Assembly: GCA_949987705.1 (NCBI GenBank)
Contig: OX465286.1
Span: 18,923,676 to 18,987,675, forward strand
Length of the DNA stretch: 64,000 bases
Reading direction: 5' to 3'
Source: Thereva unica
Lineage: Eukaryota; Arthropoda; Insecta; Diptera; Therevidae
Position numbers and translations under genes: made by a program
Notes under the pieces: model-generated
What the model saw: the letters and a program-made list of their open reading frames with translations, nothing else
Databases searched by the model: none
What the model was told of the DNA's origin: nothing
Part shown: positions 36,183 through 46,441 of the stretch, piece by piece
Layout: each line of letters begins with the position of its first letter
Numbering within the stretch: position 1 is the first letter of the stretch

Positions 36183-37852
36183 GGCTTTCAGCACAGAGGG
36201 CCTATGGCATAAACCAACAACATGATAGACTAGTGCAGGGATGTCCTTTAAATTTGTGCACAAGATAAAGAAAAACTTCATTACCGTCCGCTTAGACCCC
36301 TAACTACCCCCCCCCCCCCTCCCCTTTTTATCAAATAATAATGCAAATCTATAAAAATGAGAGCGATTTCGTTCGCCTTTAAGCTTCTCTTGCTTCAAGG
36401 ATTCCGAATTTAAACGGTTTCTGCTCCTTTATCATTTTGTTGTTGCTGTTATGTGGATGCTCAAAGCCACCCCCTACCCCTCGGATCCCTAAAAATATTA
36501 CAACTCTTACTGCTTTGCGAGCAAAAAAAAATGGGGCCAAAAAACTTGGGAGGAAAACTTTTTTTTTTGCTTTTGCTCTTCTAAATTAACACAAGAAAAG
36601 GATAAAATCTCAGAAGTTGGATACTTCTGCCTACAACAACACAAAAAATAAGGACGAAAAGGAGCAGAAAAAAATGAAGAAACAAACATCTGCTGTTATT
36701 GCTGCCACTTTTCTTTAGGCTTAGCCTTTCTAGAGGTAACAAATCACAGAATTTCCAGTACAACACCGTTGAGAAGTGGGAGGGGGCTGGGTGTAGATGG
36801 AGATGGAACTTTGTGTTCTCTTTATTTTTTTGGTGGCAGCGGTGGGATGAGGGGGCTTCTCGCGGACGGGGGAGCTGGATAAAAGATAAAATTTTAACTT
36901 TTGCAGGAATTCTCCCTTTTTACTTCTGTACTTTGTAGGCCTCAGCGGATTTCTTTTCCTTTTCTTTTTTTACTTATTTTTTTGCTGCTGCTGTGTTGTT
37001 CTGTTATTTTCTTGCTTCTTACTTCTTCTGTATCATCAGCAATTTTTCTCCTCTTTACTTTTGCAGAACAAGAAACAAGAAAAAAAATACTTCAGATGAA
37101 AAGGAATAAAAGTTTTGTGTTATTTTTTTGTTTTATTTCAATTTTTTTTGTACTTTGCGTGTTGATTTTACTTTCCGTCTTGTTCCTTCTTATTTTTCAT
37201 CCCTGCAGTTATTCACAAAAAAATTAAATTAGAATTAAATTTTTGTTGAGTTGTGAATTTCTTACCCATCTTTTGAGTTTTTTTTTTGTAAAGTAGCAAA
37301 GAAGTTGAGAGTAATTTCACTTCGAATTTCTTCTCTTTTTTGCTGTGAAAACAAGAAAAAAAATACAGAAGGAATTTTAATTATTACATGGGAAGAGAGC
37401 GACGATTCTCAAATAGAAAGGAGCAGGAGAAGGAAGGATGCTTGGTGCTTGTTTAATTCTTGACAAATTTCTATTAATTTTATTTTTATAGGCAAAATCT
37501 GTACTAATAAAAAAATAAAAACTTGCTTAGTAATAAACAGTCGAGGCTGATTTAGCGGAAGCATAATACACTCCGGCGGGTCTGTATCCCGCTAATCGTG
37601 ACGGTTGCATGTTTGGCTTAGGCAGATGTTTAAAAGAAAGCAACTCGATACAGCATCCAGGAGTTCGAAAGCGAGGTTCACAGCCTCCTCTTAATCCGCA
37701 TGCATCCTCCAGACTGGTCTTAACCTATCATATCCTTTTTTGTTATCCTTCGAGCTAAACAGATTAATTCGTCAGACTGGGAAGAACTGTAGCTGGCATA
37801 CCGGGTGGATATTGCTGAGAAGCCTCGGTGCATGCTAAAGAGAAACATCCCC
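36183..37852. other. A/T-rich spacer
   Basis: Contains a poly-C tract (about 36307-36318), long T and A runs (36520-36565, 36960-37360) and no recognised gene. 35551-36023 on the other side of the MITE is likewise unassigned. Confidence 0.5.
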
Positions 37853-38089
37853 TTTTTATTACCCTTTCATTACCACTTTATTACCCTTCTATTACTCTAA
37901 TATAAGGTAATAAACCTTAGTATTGCCATATAAGGATATCGCCGGAATAGTGTACATAAAAATAGGACGCTGGCCAATTGGGCAGCATCCAGCCAGATTG
38001 ACAATTCTGTATAACATCCACTGCCATATAGCTGTGGAGAGGAAAAGGCTTGTGAGAGAACCGAAGCTTTTCTGGCTTCTTTCGCCTTT
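37853..38089 (-). repeat. Family T copy, left part, split by a DNA transposon
   Basis: Array at 37853-37912, then ACGCTGGCCAATTGGGCA and ATAACATCCACTGCCATA as in 35106-35225. The copy is cut at 38089 by the element at 38090-39320 and resumes at 39321. Confidence 0.8.
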
Positions 38090-39320
38090 GGGGTTGCCCA
38101 TTAATTACGTGAGGCGTTTAGGGGGAGGGGGTCGAGCCGAATCTTACCAAATCTCACGTGAGGGAGAGGGAGGGGGTTCTCGCGGCAAATATCACGTAAT
38201 TTTTTTTCCCTCAAGAAACAGTGTAAAATTGTTAGAAAACTGGGTTAAATTAAGTAAAAAAATGTTTCTCCACTACAGACCCCCATTCACTTACAGGCCG
38301 CCGGCAGGCCAGGTCGTCAGCACTGCCCGATGAAGGCAATACAATACTCAGTCTGACTGGGTGATGAAGACTTCCGGTATCCGCCAGGCCGTGGCGTGCA
38401 AGTAACGTCATGATTCCCTACAGACACAGAGGCGAAGATGACAATTTAGCATAGCAGGTTGTTAATACAAGGGCATGACCTCAACGAAAACTTTAAAGGC
38501 ACAAACAGATTGGTGACTGGAAAATCGTTTAAAATACACGTACACCACCATATTTGCTGACATAATGGACAGGCGGCGCGGGAAAAAAAATTATGGGAAA
38601 TTCTCTCACAGGCGGCCGCCGTCACCGCCTTTGTGCTAATATGTTTGTGCCTTAGGCGTCTCCAGACTCACGCCGTGAACACCCGCGAACAAGCGCGAAT
38701 GCGAGTGTTAATGGTTTTCGCGCCTTTCTTTCGTTTCCGACTGGATACGGCGAGCATTTATGCGGTAAATTCGCGGCTTAAGACTGAACAGAAGTTTTGG
38801 GGTGGTAAGACGTAAATTGTTTCAGTCGACTTCTTCATACAAGTGTTTCAAAAAATGTTGTATGAAGTGGTCGATTGAAGCAACTTACATGCTACCACCC
38901 CAGATCTTCAGGCACAATCTGATGACAACTGCCCAATCATATAAAGATTTTTTCAGTTTACTTGGACTGCAGGCCCCATCCACCTGGCGGCCGGGGAGGT
39001 GTGGCAAAAACTTTCAGGCCACAGCCTGCAGTCGACCTGTGTGTGAAAGGTTACCTCAAAATATGGCTAAATCCTACACAAAAAAATTATGCGAACGCCA
39101 GAAAGTAACCTAGTATTACTTATCTAGAATTAAAGCTAGCGATTACGACCGTAAATACGTATTTTTATTTAAATAATAAAGATTTTTTAAAATCTGAAAA
39201 ATCTCACGTGAGATTAGTGGGGAGGGGGAGGGGGTCGAGCCAAATCTCACGAAATCTCACCAAGGGCGCAGAGGGTCGAAAAATTGCAAAAATCACCTCA
39301 CGTAATTTATGGACGACCCC
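38090..39320. mobile_element. 1231-bp non-autonomous DNA transposon, GGGGTYGYCCATWAATTACG ends
   Basis: The left end (38090) and the right end (to 39320) are about 25-bp imperfect inverted repeats. Subterminal blocks rich in AATCTCACGTGAG, GGGGGAGGGGGTCGAGCC and ATCACGTAATT occur at both ends. The interior (38280-39130) is collinear with parts of 60160-62820 but has no transposase ORF. The terminus type is shared with 22158, 49102 and 59992. No clear target duplication was found, so the superfamily is not assigned. It interrupts family T. Confidence 0.85.
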
Positions 39321-39640
39321 TTTTCAAGTTCCTTTTCCGTTCTACCTTAGTCCAAGCAGACCTTTTCTCCGTGGACACCTACACCAGGCGCTCTCTCTCT
39401 CTCTGGCCGATTTGCGTCTCTCCTTTATGTCGAGACTTCTCCTTCCTCTTCTTTTTAGACCTTTGCCGGAGTTGCGCGTCCTCACCCGGAGTGCTTGCGG
39501 TTTTCGAAGTTCTTGTAGCCTCCTTCGACTGATTTACCGCCGCAACGTCCTTTCTAGGAATCTTGTTATCGGGGTGCTTAGTGGAGGTTGTTTGTGTAGC
39601 TACCTCCGCCACTTTCTGTGCCCTTTTTTCCGCTTCTCTT
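39321..39640 (-). repeat. Family T copy, right part, charged minus-strand frame
   Basis: Continuation of the copy split at 38089. The minus strand reads a Lys/Arg/Glu/Ser-rich stretch (RSKKKRKEKSRHKGETQIGQ) ending in an RERER run. It adjoins the endonuclease relic at 39650 in the same orientation, so the two may belong to one retrotransposon, but order is not conclusive. Confidence 0.6.
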
Positions 39641-39649
39641 TTCTCCTGC

Positions 39650-40471
39650 TAATGGTCCGATCCGCAGTCAGGCCCACGCATCGCCCGTACGTCTTTGAGC
39701 GTCGATCTGAGTCTTGCGTTAATCAAAACGTAGTGTAACATCGCCGAGTCATTGCCGGATGGATTTCGCCAAGTGAGTTGGTGTTTGAGTGGATGCGGAA
39801 AATGCTGTTGCCAACGATCAACTAGTTTGACGCTGTGAATGAAAGGAGGTGTAAGCCGTTGTCGTAATTAGTCCGTGTCCGAATTCACCCATCGTTCCTT
39901 CCCAGCCGATTCGACCTGCACCTGAATGTACATTGAAGTCCCCTGCGAGTAAGATTAATTCGGTTCGAGGTATCGTATCCAGCGTCTGTTGAAGCTGATC
40001 ATAAAATTCGCCCTTGTTTGCGTCCGAGCTGGTCTTGGTTGGCGTATAAACGGATACGATATGGGTCTTGATCGTTCCACCGATAGTTATAACCGCCAAA
40101 CGCTTGGATATCGGTCGATCGACCATAAAACCGACCTCTCGCTTCTCACCACCGAAATAGTAAGACGCCATTGCTTTGTCGAATGTTGGCAGAACGATCG
40201 TCAATGTCCCGGATCCGTTAAGTCGTAGTTCCGATAGCGCAGCAACAGATATTTTGCATTTCGATAATTCCATTGCTATGATTTCCTTTTGACCGACGTG
40301 AAGTCCTGTTCGTACATTGCACGCGGCGAATTGAATTACCATTTTCGGTGTGACTAATTTGGGTCTGCCCACATTAAGACTCTTTAATGTGAGAGTACCA
40401 TGCCGACAATTCTCCCTCAGGAACTCTTGTTGCCCATTTGCTGGCTCATCAATGTGACTCGAACACGACAC
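39650..40471 (-). pseudogene. Non-LTR retrotransposon endonuclease domain (APE-like)
   Basis: This is the apurinic-like endonuclease that nicks target DNA in RTE-like retrotransposons. The minus-strand open stretch starts at 40471 and carries, in order, AACNVRTG (catalytic Asn, about residue 50), ALSELRLNGSG (catalytic Glu), HIVSVYTPT (Tyr) and LLAGDFNVHSG (Asp-Asn, about residue 177). After GEFGHGLI two frameshifts follow (about 39868 and 39825). The domain is still readable as NGLHLLSF, then HQLTWRNPSGNDSAM, then RGPDCGSDH, which holds the final Ser-Asp-His. All catalytic positions survive in the broken frames. No RT follows within the window on this strand, so the copy is 3'-truncated or its RT was replaced by family T. 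Confidence 0.9.
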
Positions 40472-40559
40472 AAGTAGGTGCCCCTATCTGTCAATCAAGA
40501 GGCTCAATACGGCGGATTTGGAGAGAACAAGCTCGCTAAAATTCATAATCCCTTTGAAA

Positions 40560-42340
40560 AACTTTTGAGGATAGATCACCTCTTAACGCTCTAAACATTT
40601 CTGGAGCTTCCATACCCTAACAGGAGGACCTACAAAGTCAGTTGGATATTTCAGATCCCATGCAGCAGAGTGCCGTTGCCACAGTGAAAAGAAATTTTCG
40701 AGATCCCTCTTCAATAAGAGCACTCTGAGCCCGCAAACTGCGATCTCCTTAGAGGTCCACCTGCGGAAGTGCCGGCCACTTCTGCTCCATCGGAGAGGCG
40801 ACATGAAAAAAAACGTCCGCTTAGAGAAGACTAGTTACGCAGCCCGAAAACGCTTAAAACGATTTTCGATTTCGGCTACTCCGGTCTCTGCGTGGCCCCT
40901 AAAAGAAAGAGAGATAACTGGGCTGAAATCCATACCCTTTTGAAAAGCTAGCTGAAAAGCCTTCCAAAGTCCGACGCAACCATAATGAAGCCTAGAACGG
41001 CTCCGAAGCCGACCTTTTACCAAATGGCAGAAAGTGTCAGAAAGATCTTGCTTGCAACTGACTATCTGGAGACTATCCTGACCACGAAACAACTAGTTAC
41101 CGTGCAAGGGAGTCTTCTTGAGGCGATAGGCGAGTTGGGACAGGGCTCAGAACACCCAGGTTCCTAGGTGTTACTGCGCGACCGGGGTAGTAGGCCATTA
41201 CCTATACGGTCTCGGCCCCGGCCACTTGATTGAATGGTGGAGTGAAGGAGTGAGCCTGATGTACTCGGGAACTTCCCGGCGGCGACAGAAGACCCCAATG
41301 GCATTGTGTTGAGATGGATAAGGGTCTAAAACAAGACCCTAAGGATGCAGGAGTGGAGAGTATATACTCCCCAAAGCTCATCACTCACCATTCACTGAGA
41401 TGATATTCTCTGAGAACGGGAGTTCTGACGAGCTGGGGCGGACGGGACGCCAATTTGGCTACAAGTTTAGGTTCAGGGGAGGGGGGGTTCATAAAACCTT
41501 ATGACCAAAACTGTTCCCAGCTTAACTTGCATTGTCCCCTCAGCGACCGCCAGAACCACGTGAGCAACCATTTCCACTCCGATCACCAAGGAAGCAGAAA
41601 AGCTTAGGTGACCCACTGAAGCTTCACAGGAGTCTGCTCCGGGAATGGAAGACGTAAGTTGCTCGAATACGGGGCAACCTCAGCCCAAAAGGGCTCCCAA
41701 AAGGGGGAGGAACATTATCCCCTAAGGAAATGAACACTGCTTGTTCAGATAAACCTCGATCACGCCAGGGCGGCCGCGGCAGCGCTCGAAAAAAGATTTA
41801 TCTTGGACAACCAGAAATACAATTTATGTGATGTGAAAGCGTCGACCAAAGGGCGCCCAAAGACAATCTCGTTCTACCCTGAACAAGGGCTAGGGCCGCC
41901 TCTGGTCGTCCATCGTCGCAATGGTGGCTGGCCTCAACATATTCATGTAGGGTTCCTACGGCAGAAGCAATGAAATTAAAAATCTGCCTCGGAATATCAA
42001 TATCACCCACATCAAAGTCTCAAACAACCATGTCAGGAAGCCTGGCCTGACGGCGTAAGTCCTCCAGCCCACTTGACACAACGGCATAAGGTCGTTTTGG
42101 GCGGTTTCGACTTTTTCTTTGAATTTTCCCACTTCATTAGAGAAAGAGTTACACACCTCCTCGATTTGCTCGAAGATAATTGAGTCTCGAGCTGATTTAA
42201 GCGATCCTCAAACGCAATAAATTGGTCATTCAGCATACAGTTAAAGCTTAACAAAAGCCTCTCTTCGAGTAGTTCAAGACTGTTATCAGGGGCTGCAATA
42301 GATGTAGATCTAGTTGCTTTCCTCCTCGCCCACCCAAAGA
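40560..42340 (-). pseudogene. Coding-like relics, possible ORF1 or gag-like remains
   Basis: Both strands carry open stretches that look more protein-like than spacer. On the minus strand 42033-42254 reads LNDQFIAFEDRLNQLETQ, and one frame shift leads to FSNEVGKFKEKVETAQNDL; together they make a heptad-like coiled coil, a common feature of retrotransposon ORF1 proteins. Minus strand 40583-40804 reads LRVLLLKRDLENFFSLWQRH, and plus strand 40985-41167 gives another short frame. 41180-41500 is non-coding. No domain is recognised, and retroelement origin is inferred from neighbours. Confidence 0.4.
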
Positions 42341-44000
42341 AAGACTAGGGAGTAAGAATGGGGATGGACAGCAGGGACTGTATTAAGGACTTGATAGCAA
42401 GTTTGGGAATACGACTATCTGCTACGAATAATAACGCATTGTCCAGAGTAAACCCGCGTGATTGGCTGGTCATGCATACTTGGAGGTCGTGTCGTCACTC
42501 ACACCTGGCAAAGCATGTCCGATTGCGCGGCTATTTTGGTAACGGAATATGATAGTTCGCGCTAAGGAAACACAAATCCCAGTCAGATGAGATAAATGAA
42601 TTCAAGACGCAATCTATTACTTACAGGCTGAGAAAAACATATCAACAAAGAAGTCCCCGAGAAATGGGTCGCCAAGATGCGCTCCTTGCCCTGCTACGTT
42701 CACGGACTCTAGTTCAATTATGTATTCTGTATTTCGTCCACATTAATTCCAATCAAATTCCTTCCTTAATCACAAATTAAACAATCAAAAAGGAAAAAAA
42801 ACCGAAAATTTTTCATCAGCCATTATTCCTTAATGCATAATTTCCTTTCTCTGCTACACCACCTCCCCCTTCACTTCCTGCTACGCCCTTATTTTTCAGC
42901 ACTCACTTCGAAATCATTTTTGTCCTTTTTTTACTTTCACAAACACACACACAGTCTTCTGTCCCACAATCAATTTCTTTTCATTTTTTTTGTTCAAAGT
43001 GACCATTTCATCCCTTTTTTTGAAAAAAAAAAAAAAAAAAAGAGAATAGGGGTGTAAAAAGAGGGTGGAATTTATAAATTGTCTTCGCTAAAACATTTAA
43101 ATGGTGAAATTGTGTTGAAGAAAAAAAATTTATTTCGTAACTGTATAAATCGAAAAAGTGCAGAGGATATTTCCTGAATCTATTTTTTGTTCGCCCTCTC
43201 GGGGGGTTGTTTTAATTCTTTCTGTCAGTCCGGTCTCAAGAGGAAAGGAAATCAACCCTTGATGATTCTTGTCTTCTTTTTAACCCTTTTTGGTTTACTC
43301 AACGCGCCAAAAAAAATGGGGGTTGACCCTTTTCTTTTACTGCTGCTCTGCTCTGTTGTTGTCGTTGCTGCTGCTGTTGGTGATTTTACTGCCTTCGCGT
43401 CCTTTCCCGCGCCGTTCATGCTGTGTTAAAAGAAATTGCATATTCCCTTCAAGGATTCTTATCTTCATAACGTCAATTTCAGGAGTGATTTGAAGCTTTT
43501 AAAATATTATGAAATTTTTGGTTTTTTTGTTCTTCATAAGAATACAAACGACTGTCCTATAGCACATAGTAGAAAATTCCGTGTTGTATAAAACCGTGTT
43601 ATATGAAGCGTAAAATAAAATTAAAATGGAAGTTTTATCCGATAGATGGCGTCACAATTGCAAAATAAGTCACAGACTTTTTACTGATTGCATGGACATC
43701 AATAAACGAGCTCGTTTGACAGATGACAGCTCAAATGTCACTTTGACGTTTATGAAAAAGAAGAGAGTTTCTCACGATAATGGTCATTCTCTTGCTTTGA
43801 TTATACGTCAATATCTGTGGTCATCATCATAGGGAACGTCAAAACTGTAACACGCTGAGGTATTCAATCCATAGCTCAGTGTGGCAACGGCGGTAGACAC
43901 AAATGGATCTAAAAATGGGTCAATTGTAGCCGGGATTTACCGAGTCAAACTAGGCCAAGGCTTAATTCATTTCAGCTTTAGAAAAGTGGAGGTATTGATA
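42341..44000. other. Spacer
   Basis: 42780-43420 has long A and T runs and a C-rich block. (CTG/TTG)n lies at about 43340-43380. 43580-43850 contains GATAGATGGCG and TGACAGATGACAGCT, but no ORF with a recognised domain. No gene is supported. Confidence 0.45.
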
Positions 44001-44139
44001 TTGCGACTTGTGTGCAAATGGTGCACTTGCACCGGGCGCAATTTCGGAAATTTTAATTAATATAAAAATTTAATACTTCGAAAAAAATATTGAAAAAGTG
44101 TTCCTGTGCCTTTATTGTCATATATGAAAGAAACTGCAC

Positions 44140-44350
44140 AGTGTGGCCAATCCAATTGCATTTCGTTCGCCGAATTTCGTCGTCTATCCTTTCTAGTCTG
44201 GCACGGTGCCATAGTTCTTGATTTGTAATTCGTAATAGTTGTACTATTACAGATCCCTAATTCGGCGAGAAACACATAGATAGCCTCTGTACTGAAGGTG
44301 TTGAAAACGCCTTCTATGTCGAGGAGGGCTGTTAAGGTGGACTGTTTTTT
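44140..44350 (-). pseudogene. Nested retrotransposon fragments (RT finger motif)
   Basis: 44145-44225 matches the family A segment at 47755-47850 (GTGTGGCCAATCCAATTGCA, GCACGGTGCCATAGTTCTT). 44262-44350 on the minus strand reads STLTALLDIEGVFNTF and AIYVFLAELGI, the catalytic first-aspartate motif of non-LTR RTs (LLDIEGAF type). The two pieces are not in their normal order, so they are separate truncated fragments or a rearranged copy. Confidence 0.65.
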
Positions 44351-44367
44351 TTCTTTCAGTAGAAACT

Positions 44368-44399
44368 AATACATGCAGTGCAGGGGCACTGCATGTATT
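44368..44399. repeat. Short perfect hairpin
   Basis: AATACATGCAGTGC pairs with GCACTGCATGTATT around an AGGG loop, a perfect 14-bp stem. It is too short for a canonical miRNA precursor and has no U-tract. Function unknown. Confidence 0.7.
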
Positions 44400-45059
44400 T
44401 CCCTTGAAATATGAAGGCTTGGTGACCGACATAGAGATCTCTATTATGGAAATTCAAGGGTATAGATTTTCGGAGCCCAGAATCTTGCTGAAAAGTGCAG
44501 CTAACACCGAAAATCATCCTGGAGCATTAAACGGCATTAGCGGGAGAGTTTTGTGAAGTTAAAGCGCAAACAAACTCAAAAGCAAGATTGTGAAGAAAAT
44601 CCCGATTGGACAAAGGCAGGGGTGACGCTTTCATTGGTGCAATTGATGTATTTGCACCGGGCGCAATTGAACAAGGCGCGATTTCAGAAAAAAGTGTACT
44701 TCCCTTCATTTTCGTATGCTAAAGGAACTCCACAAAGTGTTTGTGTCTTTTTCTGTTGTCCTTCAAAAAATGGACAGTTGGTGGGGGGGCGCATTATGGC
44801 ATACTGCACCGGGCGCAAACACCCCAAACGCCTGAGCATAGCTACCGTGCCATCCTCTGTTGTGAGTATTCCCGGGCATGGAGGATTCGTAGGAAATTAT
44901 ACCGAATTTGTCGCCGAATTCATAACCTTCCATCCACAAAGTATGAAATCATTGTTACGCGGGAAATTTTAGCGTTCACAATGTAAATTACCTAAATTAT
45001 TGTGATTGCATCGGCCAGTACAAGTTTCTTATGAAGAATCTAACCAAGCTCTACACCAC

Positions 45060-45450
45060 AAACATTGCGACTTTAGACTAAAAAAGGTCTGCTGGCGATC
45101 TACTTTTATGCCCACTCGAATATCTCTACGAAAGCACATCCACTGCTTTGTCGGATGAGTATGATCTAGTGCTACTTAAGACATCTCTAAGGCTTTAGAC
45201 ATAGTGTGGGGCACCATGCTCTTTTTATAAAAAAAAAACTCCAAGCTATTGGTGGTAGATATAGGCTTACTTCTGAGGAAGTGAATTGAGAGAGTTTACG
45301 TTTCTGGCCCAATGTATATATTTACGACGGCGTCAAAACTTAGCTGGTGTTCTGCAGACATCAATTGTATCACACGCTCTTTTCCTAATCTCCACCAGCT
45401 ATGTTCAAGACATTATGTTAGAAATCGTGTGTGTGTGTGTGTGTGCTGCC
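45060..45450 (+). pseudogene. CR1/Jockey-like reverse transcriptase relic
   Basis: Scattered frames give DISKALDIVWGTMLF (about 45182) and LAGVLQTSIVSHALFLIS (about 45339). These correspond to the DxSKAFDxVWH and AGVPQGSVLSPxLFL motifs of non-LTR RTs, with several substitutions and stops. The catalytic box region is not readable. Very old copy. Confidence 0.6.
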
Positions 45451-46441
45451 GAAACGTGCACTCTGGCTTGGTGGTGATGCTATGTGTACTCTTCTACCAC
45501 GATAACGAAAAATGGACAGTTATAGATAACTCTAGTGCAGCTAGAATGTATTCTCCCCTGATGGACACCGGGTTTCGCTTGTCCGTCAAAAAAAGACTCC
45601 TTGCCGACAAACAGCATGCAATCATATCCTTACAGCAGCCCTTATTTGGAGGCTACGACGGTATCCTCAGAGTGGGGAGTAGACTCACATGCCTTACCAT
45701 AAACAATCAGTGCCATTAGACCATTTTCCTCCATCCTTCCTCCCCACTCAACCATTTCGTGGGATTTTAATCGCTAGGCACATTAGCACCTTATCACCAC
45801 CCTACATAGCGGACCATCTGTCTTATGCTCGCGACCTTTAGGAAACACAGTTCTGATTGATAAGAGCTCGTCGTCAACTGATTCGGCAATGTATACATCA
45901 TCAATAATGTGTAAAATCTTTTATGACAAGTCGCTCGAACACTGGCGCAGCTCATATGGCGGAAATTCCTACCTGAACGGATTACCATACATATATAAGC
46001 AAGCGTGGTAATGCGTGTCGGCATACAGACTACACGCATCACATATGAACGATCCGCATATCTACTTGAACAGGTCGAAATGTACTCACGTTTATAAACG
46101 GGGATACATTTGTGCCTTTGTATAAATGTTTTTGTAGAAAATCAAAAAAACGATAAACATAAGCTGGAGACAGAAACATGCATGCAAGCGTGCGGCGCGT
46201 GCGGCAATAGGTATTTTAGAAGTGCATGCATTCAAATATGACCTAGTTGCGTTAAGGGAACACGCACGCAACGCAAAAATTTATTTTACTTTTAATTTTT
46301 TTCGCATTCGACACAGCAAAGTGAAAGACAAGACGAAACGCAAGCATGCAATAATCTGAAAACTTGGCTCGCATATTGCGCATTGGCGGCCAGCACCGCA
46401 CGCACGCAATAATCTGTTTCCAGGTTTAGAGTGGTTGTGAG
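45451..46441. other. Unassigned, with (GT)n
   Basis: A (GT)n tract lies at about 45427-45445. 45460-45720 has short frames without a domain. 46180-46210 and 46260-46410 have GC-rich CGCACGCAA repeats. No gene is supported. Confidence 0.45.

Larger units (their letters stand above)
44005..44830. mobile_element. Degraded third copy of hAT family 1
   Basis: 44015-44050 (GGTGCACTTGCACCGGGCGC) matches the reverse complement of the right end of the elements at 46442 and 58529. 44785-44825 (GCGCATTATGGCATACTGCA, CCGGGCGCAAA) matches the reverse complement of their left end. Both extreme termini are lost or diverged and no target duplication is found. It holds nested retroelement fragments. Confidence 0.65.

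Noticed and set aside
43580..43860. Possible host promoter or exon with TAGATGGCG and TGACAGATGACAGCT
   Set aside because: Motifs of this kind occur by chance and in repeats; no splice pattern, domain or long frame supports it.
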